A stretch of DNA of 64,000 nt, from positions 62,001 through 126,000 of the forward strand of contig NZ_QGDD01000004.1 of the NCBI RefSeq assembly GCF_003160695.1, in the 5' to 3' direction. The notes below the pieces were generated by a model, which searched no databases, was not told the origin of the DNA, and was given only the letters and a program-made list of their open reading frames with translations. This DNA is from Nocardioides silvaticus (lineage in GTDB: Bacteria > Actinomycetota > Actinomycetes > Propionibacteriales > Nocardioidaceae). Each line of letters starts with the position of its first letter. Position 1 is the first letter of the stretch. Positions 9,196-21,027 of the stretch are shown in pieces. The position numbers were made by a program, and so were the translations under genes.

Positions 9196-10370
9196 CGATA
9201 CCTCAGTGACGCCAGGTAGCTCTCCGCGTTGCGCCGGGTCTCCTGCACGGAGTCGCCGCCGAACTTCTCGACCACGGCGTCCGCGAGGACCAGCGCCACC
9301 ATCGCCTCGGCGACGATGCCGGCGGCCGGCACCGCGCACACGTCGGAGCGCTGGTGGTGCGCGACGGCCTCCTCGCCGGTCGTCACGTCGACGGTGCGGA
9401 GGGCCCGCGGCACGGTGGCGATCGGCTTCATCGCCGCCCGGACGCGGAGGACCTCGCCGGTCGTCATGCCGCCCTCGGTGCCGCCGGAGCGCCCGGACAC
9501 CCGGCGCAGCCCCTCCTCGGTCGGCACGATCTCGTCGTGCGCGAGCGAGCCCGGCGTCGCCGCGAGCTCGAAGCCGTCACCGACCTCGACGCCCTTGATC
9601 GCCTGGATGCCCATCAGCGCACCGGCGAGCCGCGAGTCGAGCCGGCGGTCCCAGTGCACGTGCGACCCGAGGCCAGGCGGCAGGCCGTGCACGACGACCT
9701 CGACGACACCACCGAGCGTGTCGCCGTCCTTGTGGGCCTGGTCGATGCGCTCGACGATCAGCTTGGAGGTGTCGGGGTCGAGGCAGCGGACCGGGTCCTC
9801 GTCGAGACGTGCCACGTCGCCCGGCTCGGGCCAGAGCCCCGCTGGGGCGCGCACGCCACCGATCTCGATGACGTGGGAGACGACCCGTGCGCCGACCGCC
9901 TGCTCCAGGAAGTTGCTCGCCACCCGGCCGAGCGCCACCCGGGCGGCGGTCTCGCGGGCGGAGGCGCGCTCCAGCACCGGACGGGCGTCCTCGAAGTCGT
10001 ACTTCTGCATGCCGGCCAGGTCTGCGTGCCCGGGCCGCGGGCGGGTCAGCGGCGCGTTGCGCGCCAGCCCGTCGAGGACCTCCTGGTCCACCGGGTCCGC
10101 TGACATCACCTGCTCCCACTTCGGCCACTCGGTGTTGCCGACCTCCAGCGCCACCGGACCGCCCTGCGTCCGCCCGTGCCGCACCCCGCCGACCAGCCGC
10201 ACCGCGTCCGCCTCGAACTTCATCCGCGCACCGCGGCCGTAGCCGAGGCGCCGCCGGGCGAGCGAGTCGGAGATGTCGTCGGTCGTCACCTCGACGTGGG
10301 CCGGCAGGCCCTCGAGGATCGCGACCAGGGAGGGACCGTGCGACTCCCCCGCGGTCAGCCAGCGCAACAT
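9192..10370 (-). CDS. aroC: Chorismate synthase
   Basis: AroC catalyses the final shikimate-pathway step, EPSP to chorismate, with reduced FMN. The 392-residue protein starts at an ATG ([15 protein letters not shown]) and carries the family signatures [38 protein letters not shown] and [17 protein letters not shown]. It heads the coupled aroC-K-B-Q run and lies 128 bp downstream of the prepilin peptidase gene; that gap holds two copies of a 19-bp direct repeat. Chorismate made here feeds the pabC product near the other end of the window. Confidence 0.97.
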   Translation of the reverse strand: MLRWLTAGESHGPSLVAILEGLPAHVEVTTDDISDSLARRRLGYGRGARMKFEADAVRLVGGVRHGRTQGGPVALEVGNTEWPKWEQVMSADPVDQEVLDGLARNAPLTRPRPGHADLAGMQKYDFEDARPVLERASARETAARVALGRVASNFLEQAVGARVVSHVIEIGGVRAPAGLWPEPGDVARLDEDPVRCLDPDTSKLIVERIDQAHKDGDTLGGVVEVVVHGLPPGLGSHVHWDRRLDSRLAGALMGIQAIKGVEVGDGFELAATPGSLAHDEIVPTEEGLRRVSGRSGGTEGGMTTGEVLRVRAAMKPIATVPRALRTVDVTTGEEAVAHHQRSDVCAVPAAGIVAEAMVALVLADAVVEKFGGDSVQETRRNAESYLASLRYR

Positions 10371-10448
10371 GGGTCACATCCTCCCATCCCGCGCCTGACC
10401 AGCCCGCGCGCGTCCCGGCGACCGGGCGAAGCGAGTCCCCGCCGCGGA

Positions 10449-10499
10449 GAGTTTGCGACGGGTCGGCGTCCTCTCCGCGTGAGTTTGCGACGGGTCGGC
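10449..10499. repeat. 19-bp direct repeat pair upstream of aroC
   Basis: GAGTTTGCGACGGGTCGGC occurs twice without change, at 10449-10467 and 10481-10499, 32 bp apart. The second copy runs into the stop codon of the prepilin peptidase gene. The spacing is about three helical turns, which would suit a dimeric DNA-binding protein, but the sequence could also be a remnant of a dispersed repeat. Confidence 0.7.
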
Positions 10500-11257
10500 T
10501 AGCCGTACAACGCCGAGACCAACGGGTCTCCCGCGACGATGCCGAGCCACGCGCCGACCAGCAGGAAGGGTCCGAACGGGTAGGCCTTCTTGAGCACGGA
10601 CCGGTCGCGCTTGACGAGGGCGAGCACGATCCCGCGGCCGGCGAAGACGAGAAACGCCGCGTAGAGGCCGGTGAGCAGCTCGCTGCCGCCGGCGTAGCCG
10701 AGGACACAACCGAGCAGGGCCGAGAGTCGGACGTCGCCGAAGCCCATGCCGGCCTGGCGGATGAACCAGAGCAGCCAGAAGACGGTGCGCACCACGATCA
10801 GGCCGATGAGCCCGCGCACGAAGTCGTCCGAGTCGCCGGTCGTCGCCCAGCGGGCACCGCCGTAGCCGAGCGCGACGAGGGTGGCAGGAAGCACGACGAT
10901 CGAGGGCAGCAGCCGCGTGCGGTGGTCGACGATCCCCAGCAGCGTGCCCACGGGCACCAGCGCGAGGAGCAGCGGCAGCTGCCAGTCCGCTCCGACCGCG
11001 GCGCCGATGCCGGCGCCGGCGACCGCCGAGACGAGGGCAGCGAGCAGGCCCAGCCGGGGCCGGCCGCCGAGGTCGGCGTACAGCTCCTTCGGCGGCTCCT
11101 CCAGGCGCGCCTTCTGCGCGGCGGTGAGCTCGACCCCTTCCCCCGGCTCCGGGTCGGGCGGGGGCTCGGGCAGCACGCGGATGAGGTACGGCGTCAGCGC
11201 GCCGCCGATGCCGCAAGCGACGAACCCGACGATCGCGGGGACCAGGTGCTCGTTCAC
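10499..11257 (-). CDS. A24-family prepilin peptidase
   Basis: This membrane aspartyl protease of 252 residues cleaves and often N-methylates type IV prepilin-like leader peptides. The two catalytic Asp motifs are present: GIVDHRTRLLPS and GMGFGDVRLSALLG (the GxGD motif). Several hydrophobic segments flank them. A polar Pro/Glu-rich stretch (PEPPPDPEPGEG) follows the first membrane segment. The GTG start at 11257 overlaps the aroE stop. No pilin genes are in the window, so its substrates must be elsewhere; the position beside aro genes is typical of actinobacteria. Confidence 0.9.
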   Translation of the reverse strand: MNEHLVPAIVGFVACGIGGALTPYLIRVLPEPPPDPEPGEGVELTAAQKARLEEPPKELYADLGGRPRLGLLAALVSAVAGAGIGAAVGADWQLPLLLALVPVGTLLGIVDHRTRLLPSIVVLPATLVALGYGGARWATTGDSDDFVRGLIGLIVVRTVFWLLWFIRQAGMGFGDVRLSALLGCVLGYAGGSELLTGLYAAFLVFAGRGIVLALVKRDRSVLKKAYPFGPFLLVGAWLGIVAGDPLVSALYG

Positions 11258-12063
11258 CGCGCCCGCTCCCGGAGCGCCGCCTCGCCGGCGGCCCGCATCT
11301 GCTCGAGCGGAGCGGCGACGCCGGTGAAGGCGGTGAACTGCAGGGCGGCCTGGTGCACGAGCAGGTCGAGGCCGCTCACCAGGGTGCCCGTCGCGGCGCG
11401 CGCCAGCGGCGTTGGCCACGGGTCGTAGACGACGTCGAACACCACCTCGGCGTGGCCGACCCGGGAGACCAGGCCCGGGGTCTGCGCCACGACGGGGACG
11501 GTGGAGACCACCACGTTCTCGGCATCGGAGAGCTCGACGGTGGCCAGGTCGAGCACCTTCACCCGCGGCCGGCTCGGGTGCCCGGCGATCGCGGCGACGG
11601 TGTCGGAGGCGCGGGAGGCGGTGCGGGCGGCGACCGCGATGCGCGTGGCGCCGAGGTCGGCGAGGGCGAGACCGGTCGATGCGGCGGTCGCACCGGCGCC
11701 GAGGATCAGCACGTCGCCGACCGCACCGGTGAACCGCTCGCGGATCGCGGCGACGGCGCCCGGCAGGTCGGTGTTGTCGGCGTGCACCTCTTCGCCGGTG
11801 AGGAGCAGGGTGTTGGCCGCCCCTGCGAGCCGCACCCGGTCGCTCACGACGTCGGCCAGGATCATGGCCTCCCGCTTGAGCGGGGCGGTGACCGAGAGCC
11901 CGCGCCACTCCGCGTCGAGACCGGACACGACGCCGACCAGGCCGCCCGCCGGGACCTGCACGGCGTCGTACTCCCAGTCGAGGCCGACGGCCGCGTAGCC
12001 GGCCCGGTGCAGGGCGGGCGACAGGGAGTGGGCGACCGGGTCGCCCAGGACGGCGCACCTCAC
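11254..12063 (-). CDS. aroE: Shikimate dehydrogenase
   Basis: AroE reduces 3-dehydroshikimate to shikimate with NADPH. The GTG at 12063 (VRCAVLGDPVAHSLSP) overlaps the mltG stop (GTGA) and is preferred to the longer frame starting at 12090. The protein has 269 residues with the substrate motif GDPVAHSLSPALH, the catalytic-Lys region SVTAPLKREA, the NADP loop ILGAGATAAS and C-terminal DLLVHQAALQF. It is coupled downstream to the prepilin peptidase gene. It supplies the same pathway as aroB, C, K and Q nearby. Confidence 0.95.
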   Translation of the reverse strand: MRCAVLGDPVAHSLSPALHRAGYAAVGLDWEYDAVQVPAGGLVGVVSGLDAEWRGLSVTAPLKREAMILADVVSDRVRLAGAANTLLLTGEEVHADNTDLPGAVAAIRERFTGAVGDVLILGAGATAASTGLALADLGATRIAVAARTASRASDTVAAIAGHPSRPRVKVLDLATVELSDAENVVVSTVPVVAQTPGLVSRVGHAEVVFDVVYDPWPTPLARAATGTLVSGLDLLVHQAALQFTAFTGVAAPLEQMRAAGEAALRERAR

Positions 12064-13211
12064 GAGCAGACGGCGGGGTGGTCGTCGCACCAGTCCCGCA
12101 GCTCCTGCTGGTACTGCAGGAACTCGTCGTAGCTCTCCGCGAACTTCGTCTTGCCGGTGTTGAGGTTGACGGTCACGTAGTAGTACCAGTCGCCGTCGGC
12201 CGGCCGCAGCGCCGCGTCGATCGCCTCTTCGCCGGGGTTGCCGATCGGTCCCGGCGGCAGGCCGACGTTGGTGAAGGTGTTGTACGGCGAGCGCGTGTTC
12301 TCGCGCTCCTCCTGGGTCAGGCCGACGGTGAGCGGGCGTCCCAGGGCGTAGTCGACGGTGGCGTCGATCTGCAGCCGCCCGATCGTGCCGGCGGCGCCGA
12401 CGTTCTCGATGCGGTTGTAGATGACGCGGGCGATCTTGGCCATGTCGCGCCCACGGCCCTCGGCCTGGAGGAGCGAGGCGACCGTCATGATCTCCGCCGG
12501 CGTGTAGCCGACCTCGGCCGCCGCCGCCTCGAGGTCGAGGTCGCTCGCAGCCTGCTCCCAGCGCTCGACCATGTCGCGCAGCAGGGAGGCCGGCGTGGTG
12601 TCCGGGGTGACGGGGTAGGTCGCCGGGAACAGGTAGCCCTCCGGGTTCCCCTTCGCCTGCTGCGGCAGGCCGAGCGCCTCGGTGTCCTCCAGCGCGCGAC
12701 GCACTGCGGCCTTCTTGAAGTCGGTGCTCTCCGCGATCCGGTTCACGATGTCGACGGCGCGCAGGCCCTCGGGGATCGACACCGCCGACTGACTGATGTT
12801 GGAGGGGTCGGCCAGGATCTCGATCACGTCCGCGGCCTTCATCTCCTCCTTCAGGAGGTAGGTGCCCGCCTGGATGCCGCGGGTGTCGCCGAACTCGTCC
12901 GCGGCGTTCTCGAACGCCTCGACCGAGGCGACGACGCCGAGGTCCTCGAGCTCCTCGCCCATCGAGGAGATGCTCTGGCCGGGATCGATGACGAAGACGA
13001 CCTCACCCTTGCCCGGGCCCGGGTAGTCCTCGGCGTCGGCGAACAGGTCCTCGAACCAGGGGCCCACGACGTACTTGTAGGCCCCGGCGATCAGCAGCGC
13101 GGCGACCGCGATGAACACCAGGATCGGCAGGCACCCCGAGAAACGCTTCTTGCTGCGCCGCCGGCCGGGCTGGGGCGGGGCTTCGTCTGCCAGGACGAAC
13201 GGGTCACTCAT
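12060..13211 (-). CDS. mltG: Endolytic murein transglycosylase MltG
   Basis: MltG cleaves nascent glycan strands at the membrane and so sets peptidoglycan chain length. The 383-residue protein has a short basic cytosolic tail, one membrane segment around residues 29-48 and an extracellular YceG domain. The ASLLQAEGRGRDMAKIARVIYNR stretch contains the conserved catalytic Glu region, and TRSPYNTFTNVGLPPGPIGNPG is also visible. The C-terminus has KTKFAESYDEFLQ, typical of the family. It overlaps ruvX by eight bases at its start and aroE by four at its stop. The ruvX-mltG-aroE order is conserved in actinobacteria. Confidence 0.95.
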   Translation of the reverse strand: MSDPFVLADEAPPQPGRRRSKKRFSGCLPILVFIAVAALLIAGAYKYVVGPWFEDLFADAEDYPGPGKGEVVFVIDPGQSISSMGEELEDLGVVASVEAFENAADEFGDTRGIQAGTYLLKEEMKAADVIEILADPSNISQSAVSIPEGLRAVDIVNRIAESTDFKKAAVRRALEDTEALGLPQQAKGNPEGYLFPATYPVTPDTTPASLLRDMVERWEQAASDLDLEAAAAEVGYTPAEIMTVASLLQAEGRGRDMAKIARVIYNRIENVGAAGTIGRLQIDATVDYALGRPLTVGLTQEERENTRSPYNTFTNVGLPPGPIGNPGEEAIDAALRPADGDWYYYVTVNLNTGKTKFAESYDEFLQYQQELRDWCDDHPAVCS

Positions 13212-13694
13212 GCGTCTCCTCGACGTCGTCCCCGGAGGTGTCGGTGACTCCCACCGTCACCACCTCCCCGGGTGCGTTGCCTGTCGCCCGCTCCGTGTCG
13301 AGAGCGTGCTGCAGGATCACGACGGCCGCGACCTGGTCGACCACGGCGCGCCGCTGCTGTCCCTTGCGTTGATCGCGGAGCATAGCCTCCGCCGTCACCG
13401 TGGTGAGCCGCTCATCGACGAGCCGCACCGGCACCGGCGCGATCCGCTCTGCGAGCCGCTGGGCGAACTCGCGGGTCTTCACGGCCGCCGGACCCTCCTC
13501 GCCTGACAGCGAGCGCGGCAGCCCGACGACCACCTCGAGGGTCTCCTCGGCGAGCACCAGCTGTCGCAGCCGGCGCAGGTCGCCGCGGCCCCGGCGCACG
13601 GTCTCGACCGGCGTCGCGAGCATCCCCGACGGGTCGCACCGGGCGACCCCGATCCGGGCGTCGCCCGGATCCACCCCGAGACGGATCCCGCGCC

Positions 13695-13698
<4 letters not shown>
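13204..13698 (-). CDS. ruvX: Holliday junction resolvase-like protein RuvX (YqgF)
   Basis: A 164-residue member of the YqgF/RuvX RNase H-fold family, linked to pre-16S rRNA processing and possibly Holliday-junction cleavage. The acidic active-site motifs are visible: LGVDPGDARIGVA at the N-terminus, VVGLPRSLSGEEG, and LVDERLTTVTAEAML near the middle. A C-terminal extension of about 25 residues after the fold is polar. The GTG start at 13698 overlaps the alaS stop by four bases. Its position between alaS and mltG is standard. Confidence 0.93.
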
Positions 13699-16403
<2,705 letters not shown>

Positions 16404-16688
16404 TTAGTCCTTGCCTCTTTCGGTGTCGGGTCCGTCGATCGCTGGGTGGGCTCCGGAGGTTAGCTCCCGGCGCCGCGCCGCGGCGATCTGATATCGCTGG
16501 CGGAGGTCGGTCTCGGAGTCGGCCATCCCCTGGTGGAACTCCTCGCGGAACAGCCGCGCGCCCACGGACGCGGCACTCGCGCGGTCGCGCAGGCCGTCGG
16601 CCGTGAACACCTCGGCCGCCCGCCGGGCCTTCACCATGCCGTAGACGCCGGCGGCCGCACCGGCCGCGAACCAGAAGCCGCGTCTCAC
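16404..16688 (-). CDS. Small membrane-anchored protein of the DUF6167 type
   Basis: A 94-residue protein with a GTG start. It has one N-terminal hydrophobic segment (FWFAAGAAAGVYGMVKARRA) followed by a polar, helical domain rich in Arg and Glu. This is the small protein regularly found just upstream of alaS in actinobacteria (DUF6167 as I recall it); its function is unknown. Its TAA stop touches the alaS ATG, so the two are probably co-translated. It sits ten bases after the upstream membrane protein gene. Confidence 0.75.
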   Translation of the reverse strand: MRRGFWFAAGAAAGVYGMVKARRAAEVFTADGLRDRASAASVGARLFREEFHQGMADSETDLRQRYQIAAARRRELTSGAHPAIDGPDTERGKD

Positions 16689-16698
16689 CCGCGGGCCC

Positions 16699-17268
16699 TC
16701 ATCCGGCCACGTCCGACGCGGAGAACGCGGCGCGCTGGCGCGCCTCCCACTCCCGCCGGGCCTGCTTCATGTCGGTCTTGCGCTGCTTGCGTGAGCGCTT
16801 CACCTCGCGCTTCATCTCGAACCGGATCCGGCTGCGCACCTCGGGGGCGAGCGCCCGCCGGAGGCCGGCGGCGATCGACGCCGTGCGGATCAGGCTCTCC
16901 CGCAGCAGGATGTCGACGAACTGCGGCCCGGGCACCGTGGGCACCATCGCGAGCGGACCGGTGGGCCGCCGCTCCCCGAGCGCTGTGATCGTGTACTCGT
17001 GGTCGTCGACGATGGTGAGATCGGCCAGCCGCAGCGTCCGCCGGGCCTCCTCGAGCTGCTCGGCGTCGGCGACGAGCCGGGCCTGGAGCGTGTTCAGCTC
17101 CTCGCGCAGCGCGTCGACGTCGGCCGCGGCGCTCGCGAGCACCTCCTCGCTGTGCACGCGGGTCCGCCGGACCCGGACTGCGAGCCACCCGACGACGACC
17201 GCCAGACCGAGCAGGAGGAGCACGTCGAGCACGGCCAACCAGCCGGGGACCTCCAGCGCGCTCGTCAT
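16699..17268 (-). CDS. Conserved membrane-anchored coiled-coil protein
   Basis: Predicted product of 189 residues from the ATG at 17268; a TTG three codons earlier is possible. There is one N-terminal membrane helix (LAVLDVLLLLGLAVVVGWLAV), then a short heptad-rich stretch (ALREELNTLQARLVADAEQLEEARR), a small beta-rich region and a very basic C-terminus with KREVKRSRKQRKT-like repeats. I do not recognise a characterised family. The location between rarA and the DUF6167 gene, in the same operon as alaS, suggests a conserved but unstudied envelope protein. Confidence 0.7.
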   Translation of the reverse strand: MTSALEVPGWLAVLDVLLLLGLAVVVGWLAVRVRRTRVHSEEVLASAAADVDALREELNTLQARLVADAEQLEEARRTLRLADLTIVDDHEYTITALGERRPTGPLAMVPTVPGPQFVDILLRESLIRTASIAAGLRRALAPEVRSRIRFEMKREVKRSRKQRKTDMKQARREWEARQRAAFSASDVAG

Positions 17269-17292
17269 GGGACGCAAGCCTATCGGTGCGTC

Positions 17293-18672
17293 TCAGCCGC
17301 CCTGACCGCGGATGATCCGCCGCACCCGCTCCCACCGCTGCTTGACGGCCGCCTCCGCCCCGAGCTCCGTGGGCTGGTAGTACTCGGCGTCGAGGACGAC
17401 GTCGGGGGCGTACTGCTGCTCGGCGACGCCGAACGGCTCGTCGTGGGAGTACTTGTAGGTCGCGCCGTGGCCCAGCTTCTTCGCGCCCGGGTAGTGCGCG
17501 TCGCGCAGGTGCGGGGGCACGGTGCCGATCTTCCCCGCCCGCACGTCGCCGATCGCGGCGCCGATCGCGGTCGTGACGGCGTTCGACTTCGGCGCGACCG
17601 CCAGCGCGATCGTCGCGTGCGCCAGCGTCAGCTGCGCCTCGGGCATGCCGATCAGCTGCACCGTCTGCGCCGCCGCGACCGCGGTGGGCAACGCCATCGG
17701 GTCGGCCAGCCCGATGTCCTCGCTGGCCAGGATCATCAGGCGGCGCGCGATGAACCGCGGGTCCTCCCCCGCCTCGATCATCCGGGCGAGGTAGTGCAGC
17801 GCGGCGTCGGCGTCGGAGCCCCGCACCGACTTGATGAAGGCGCTGATCACGTCGTAGTGCTGGTCGCCGTCCCGGTCGTAGCGCACGGCGGCCTGGTCGG
17901 CGGCCGCCTCTGCCGCCTCCAGGGTGATGCTCCCGCCCTGGCCGCCGGTCGAGCTCGTCGAGACCGCACCGGCGGCGGCCTCCAGGTAGGTGAGCGCGCG
18001 GCGGGCGTCGCCGCCGGCCAGCCGGACGATGTGGTCGAGCGCGTCCGGCTCGACGTCGTACTCCCCCGCCAGGCCGCGCTCGTCGATCACCGCTCGCTCC
18101 AGCAGCACCCGGACGTCCTCGTCGGTCAGCGACTCCAGGCGCAGCAGCAGGCTGCGCGAGAGCAGCGGGGAGATCACGCTGAACGACGGGTTCTCGGTGG
18201 TGGCCGCGACCAGCGTCACCCAACGGTTCTCCACCCCCGGCAGCAGCGCGTCCTGCTGGGCCTTGCTGAACCGGTGCACCTCGTCGACGAACAGCACCGT
18301 CTCGCGGCCCGCGCCGACCAGGGTGGCCCGCGCCGCCTCGATGGCCGCGCGGACCTCCTTCACCCCTGCCGAGACCGCGGAGATCTCGACGAACCGGCGA
18401 CCGGTCTGCCGGCTCAGGATCGACGCGATCGTCGTCTTGCCGGTGCCGGGCGGGCCCCACAGCAGCAGCGACATCGCCTTGTCGCCCTCGACCAGCTGGC
18501 GCAGCGGGGAGCCGGGAGCTCGGAGCTGCGGCTGCCCGACCAGCTCGTCGAGGTCCCGCGGCCGCATGCGTACGGCGAGCGGGGCCGCCGCGTGCGCGGC
18601 GTGGCTCAGCGACCCTCCGCCGGAGGGTGCCGGGGCCGCCCCGGGGGCGTCGAACAGCGCGTCGTCGGGCAC
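17293..18672 (-). CDS. rarA: Replication-associated recombination protein A (RarA/MgsA AAA+ ATPase)
   Basis: RarA is a clamp-loader-like AAA+ ATPase that acts at stalled replication forks. The GTG at 18672 ([11 protein letters not shown]) is my choice; a GTG at 18708 adds 12 residues. Motifs: [13 protein letters not shown] (Walker A), [17 protein letters not shown] (Walker B), TENPSFSV (sensor 1) and a C-terminal MgsA domain with [19 protein letters not shown]. Residues 237-242 read VSTSST and come from an in-frame copy of the dispersed repeat; together with the following GGQGGS they form a flexible insert in the lid/helical region. It is the first gene of the alaS-aro run. Confidence 0.95.
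   Translation of the reverse strand: MPDDALFDAPGAAPAPSGGGSLSHAAHAAAPLAVRMRPRDLDELVGQPQLRAPGSPLRQLVEGDKAMSLLLWGPPGTGKTTIASILSRQTGRRFVEISAVSAGVKEVRAAIEAARATLVGAGRETVLFVDEVHRFSKAQQDALLPGVENRWVTLVAATTENPSFSVISPLLSRSLLLRLESLTDEDVRVLLERAVIDERGLAGEYDVEPDALDHIVRLAGGDARRALTYLEAAAGAVSTSSTGGQGGSITLEAAEAAADQAAVRYDRDGDQHYDVISAFIKSVRGSDADAALHYLARMIEAGEDPRFIARRLMILASEDIGLADPMALPTAVAAAQTVQLIGMPEAQLTLAHATIALAVAPKSNAVTTAIGAAIGDVRAGKIGTVPPHLRDAHYPGAKKLGHGATYKYSHDEPFGVAEQQYAPDVVLDAEYYQPTELGAEAAVKQRWERVRRIIRGQGG
17947..17965. repeat. In-frame dispersed repeat copy inside rarA
   Basis: GGTCGAGCTCGTCGAGACC differs from the consensus element by one base. It encodes VSTSST in RarA, in the same frame as in hisS and thrS. 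Confidence 0.75.
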
Positions 18673-18721
18673 GGTGCCATCCTGCCTGGTGCCGGGGACG
18701 GCCCTCACGGGTGCCTGGGAC

Positions 18722-19957
18722 TCAGGCGCGCCCGATCGTCTTCCCGTCCAGGTCGAACCAGGTGTCGGCGTAGCCGGGCTGCTCGACCAGGTCCGTCGCC
18801 GGGCTGGCGCCGGGGTCGGGCTGGCCGGAGGCGTCGACGCCGAGCAGCCGGGCCGTCAGCGGCTCCCGCGGGTGCTCGCCGAGGCGGCCCGGGAAGTGGC
18901 AGGCGACCTTGTGGCGCTTGCCGATCTGCAGCAGCGGCGGCTCGTGCCGGGCGCAGATCTCCTGGGCGATCGGGCAGCGGGTGCGGAACCGGCACCCCGA
19001 AGGCGGGTCGATCGGGCTCGGCACGTCACCGGTCAGCCGGATCCGCTCGCGCCGGCCGCCGGTGGCCGCCTGCTTGACGTCGGGCACCGCCGAGAGCAGC
19101 GCCTGCGTGTAGGGGTGGTGGGCGTTGGCGTAGATGCTCTCGCGGTCGCCGATCTCGACGATCTTGCCGAGGTACATCACCGCGACCTCGGGGCAGAAGT
19201 GCCGCACCACGGCGAGGTCGTGCGCGATGAACAGGAACGCGATGTCGAACTCGCGCTGCAGGTCCTGCAGCAGGTTGATGACCTGGGCCTGGATCGACAC
19301 GTCCAGCGCGGAGACCGGCTCGTCGGCGACCATCAGCTTCGGCTGGAGCGCGAGCGCGCGGGCGATCCCGATCCGCTGACGCTGTCCGCCGGAGAACTCG
19401 TTCGGATAGCGGTTGTAGTGCTCGGGGTTGAGGCCGACTACCTCGAGCAGCTCCTGCACCCGGGACAGCGTCTTGTTCTTCGGCACCACGTCGTGCACGC
19501 GCAGCGGAGCGCCGACGATCGAGCCCACGGTGTGCCGCGGGTTCAGCGAGCTGTAGGGGTCCTGGAAGATCATCTGGACGTCGCGCCGCAGCGGCTTCAT
19601 CTCGCGGTTGGAGATCGACGCGAGGTCGTGACCCTCGAACGTCATCGACCCGCCGGTCGGCTTGTAGAGCCGGGTGATCAGCTGGCCGGTGGTCGACTTG
19701 CCACACCCGGACTCGCCGACCAGGCCGAGGGCACCGCCCTTGGGAACGACGAACGAGACGCCGTCGACGGCCTGCACGTGGCCGACCGTCCGCCGCATCA
19801 AGGACGTCTTGATCGGGAAGTACATCCGGAGGTTCTCGACGGTGAGGACCGGCGGCGCCGAGGTGTCGAGCTCGTTGGCCGAGTGGGTGTGCTTGACCAG
19901 CTCCTCGAACGACTCCCGCTCCTCGCCGGGCTCCACGATCGTGGCGTCCTCGGTCAT
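18722..19957 (-). CDS. Dipeptide/oligopeptide ABC transporter ATP-binding protein (DppF-like)
   Basis: ATPase subunit of a peptide importer, 411 residues from the ATG at 19957, which overlaps the upstream ATPase stop and follows GGAGAAG. It shows [14 protein letters not shown] (Walker A), [15 protein letters not shown] (ABC signature), [12 protein letters not shown] (Walker B) and the oligopeptide-transporter C-terminal domain with [11 protein letters not shown], where the Cys pattern may bind an iron-sulfur cluster as in related proteins. It is the last gene of the five-gene importer operon and pairs with the DppD-like ATPase. Confidence 0.93.
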   Translation of the reverse strand: MTEDATIVEPGEERESFEELVKHTHSANELDTSAPPVLTVENLRMYFPIKTSLMRRTVGHVQAVDGVSFVVPKGGALGLVGESGCGKSTTGQLITRLYKPTGGSMTFEGHDLASISNREMKPLRRDVQMIFQDPYSSLNPRHTVGSIVGAPLRVHDVVPKNKTLSRVQELLEVVGLNPEHYNRYPNEFSGGQRQRIGIARALALQPKLMVADEPVSALDVSIQAQVINLLQDLQREFDIAFLFIAHDLAVVRHFCPEVAVMYLGKIVEIGDRESIYANAHHPYTQALLSAVPDVKQAATGGRRERIRLTGDVPSPIDPPSGCRFRTRCPIAQEICARHEPPLLQIGKRHKVACHFPGRLGEHPREPLTARLLGVDASGQPDPGASPATDLVEQPGYADTWFDLDGKTIGRA

Positions 19958-21027
19958 CGCTTCTCCTCCACCATCTCCGGTGCGATCTCCGGCAGGACCT
20001 CCGCGGCGAACACCGCTTCGGGGTCGGCCAGGTGACAGCGCTTCAGGTGGCCCTCGCCGTGGACGGCCGGCAGCAGCTCGGGCAGCTCGGTCCGGCACAG
20101 GTCGCCGGGGACCTTCTCGCGGTGCGCGCACCGCGGGTGGAACGGGCACCCGGACGGCGGGTCGAGCAGGCTCGGCGGGGCGCCGGGGATGGGGATCATC
20201 CGCGCGTTGGTGTCGGCGGCGACGTCCGGCACGCTCGAGAGCAGGCCCCAGGTGTAGGGCATCTCCGGACGTGTCAGCACCTCCTTGGCCGAGCCGTACT
20301 CGACGGCGCGGCCGGCATACATGACCAGCACGTCGTCGGCCATCTCTGCGACCACGCCGAGGTCGTGGGTGATGATGATGATCGCGGAGTTGAACTCCTG
20401 CTGGAGGTCCTGCAGGAGGTCGAGGATCTGCGCCTGCACCGTCACGTCCAGGGCCGTTGTCGGCTCGTCGGCGATCAGCAGCGAGGGGTCGTTGATGAGG
20501 CCCATCGCGATCATCGCGCGCTGCCGCATCCCGCCGGAGAACTGGTGCGGGTACTGATCGATCCGCTTGTCCGGCTGCGGGATCCCGACACGCTCGAGCA
20601 TCTCGAGGGCGCGACTCCGCGCTTCCTTCTTGGTGGCCTTCGGGTGGTGGGTCCGGTACGCCTCGGCGAGCTGCGCGCCGATCTTGTAGAAGGGGTGCAG
20701 CGAGGCCAGAGCGTCCTGGAAGATCATCGCGACCGCGTTGCCACGCAGCTCGCGCATGCGGCCCTCGGACAGGCCGACGACCTCGGTGCCGGCCACCTTG
20801 ATGGAGCCGGAGATCTGCGCCGAGCGGCGGTCGTGGAGACCGAGCACGGCCATGCTGGACACAGACTTCCCGGACCCGGACTCGCCGACGATGCCGAGAG
20901 TCTTGCCGAGCTCGACCTGGTAGGAGAGCCCGGTGACCGCCTGGACGAGACCGTCAGCCGTCGGGAACCGGACGGTGAGGTCGTCGACGACCAGGTAGGG
21001 GTCCCCGGACGTGGGGGCGGTGCTCAC
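19954..21027 (-). CDS. Dipeptide/oligopeptide ABC transporter ATP-binding protein (DppD-like)
   Basis: The first of the two ATPases of the importer, 357 residues. The GTG at 21027 overlaps the permease stop (GTGA) and removes a long spurious upstream extension. Motifs: GIVGESGSGKSVSS (Walker A), FSGGMRQRAMIAMGL (signature), LLIADEPTTALD (Walker B), the H-loop THDLGVVAEM, and C-terminal GCPFHPRCAHRE typical of OppD/DppD. It works as a heterodimer with the downstream DppF-like subunit to power peptide uptake through the two permeases. Confidence 0.93.
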   Translation of the reverse strand: MSTAPTSGDPYLVVDDLTVRFPTADGLVQAVTGLSYQVELGKTLGIVGESGSGKSVSSMAVLGLHDRRSAQISGSIKVAGTEVVGLSEGRMRELRGNAVAMIFQDALASLHPFYKIGAQLAEAYRTHHPKATKKEARSRALEMLERVGIPQPDKRIDQYPHQFSGGMRQRAMIAMGLINDPSLLIADEPTTALDVTVQAQILDLLQDLQQEFNSAIIIITHDLGVVAEMADDVLVMYAGRAVEYGSAKEVLTRPEMPYTWGLLSSVPDVAADTNARMIPIPGAPPSLLDPPSGCPFHPRCAHREKVPGDLCRTELPELLPAVHGEGHLKRCHLADPEAVFAAEVLPEIAPEMVEEKR

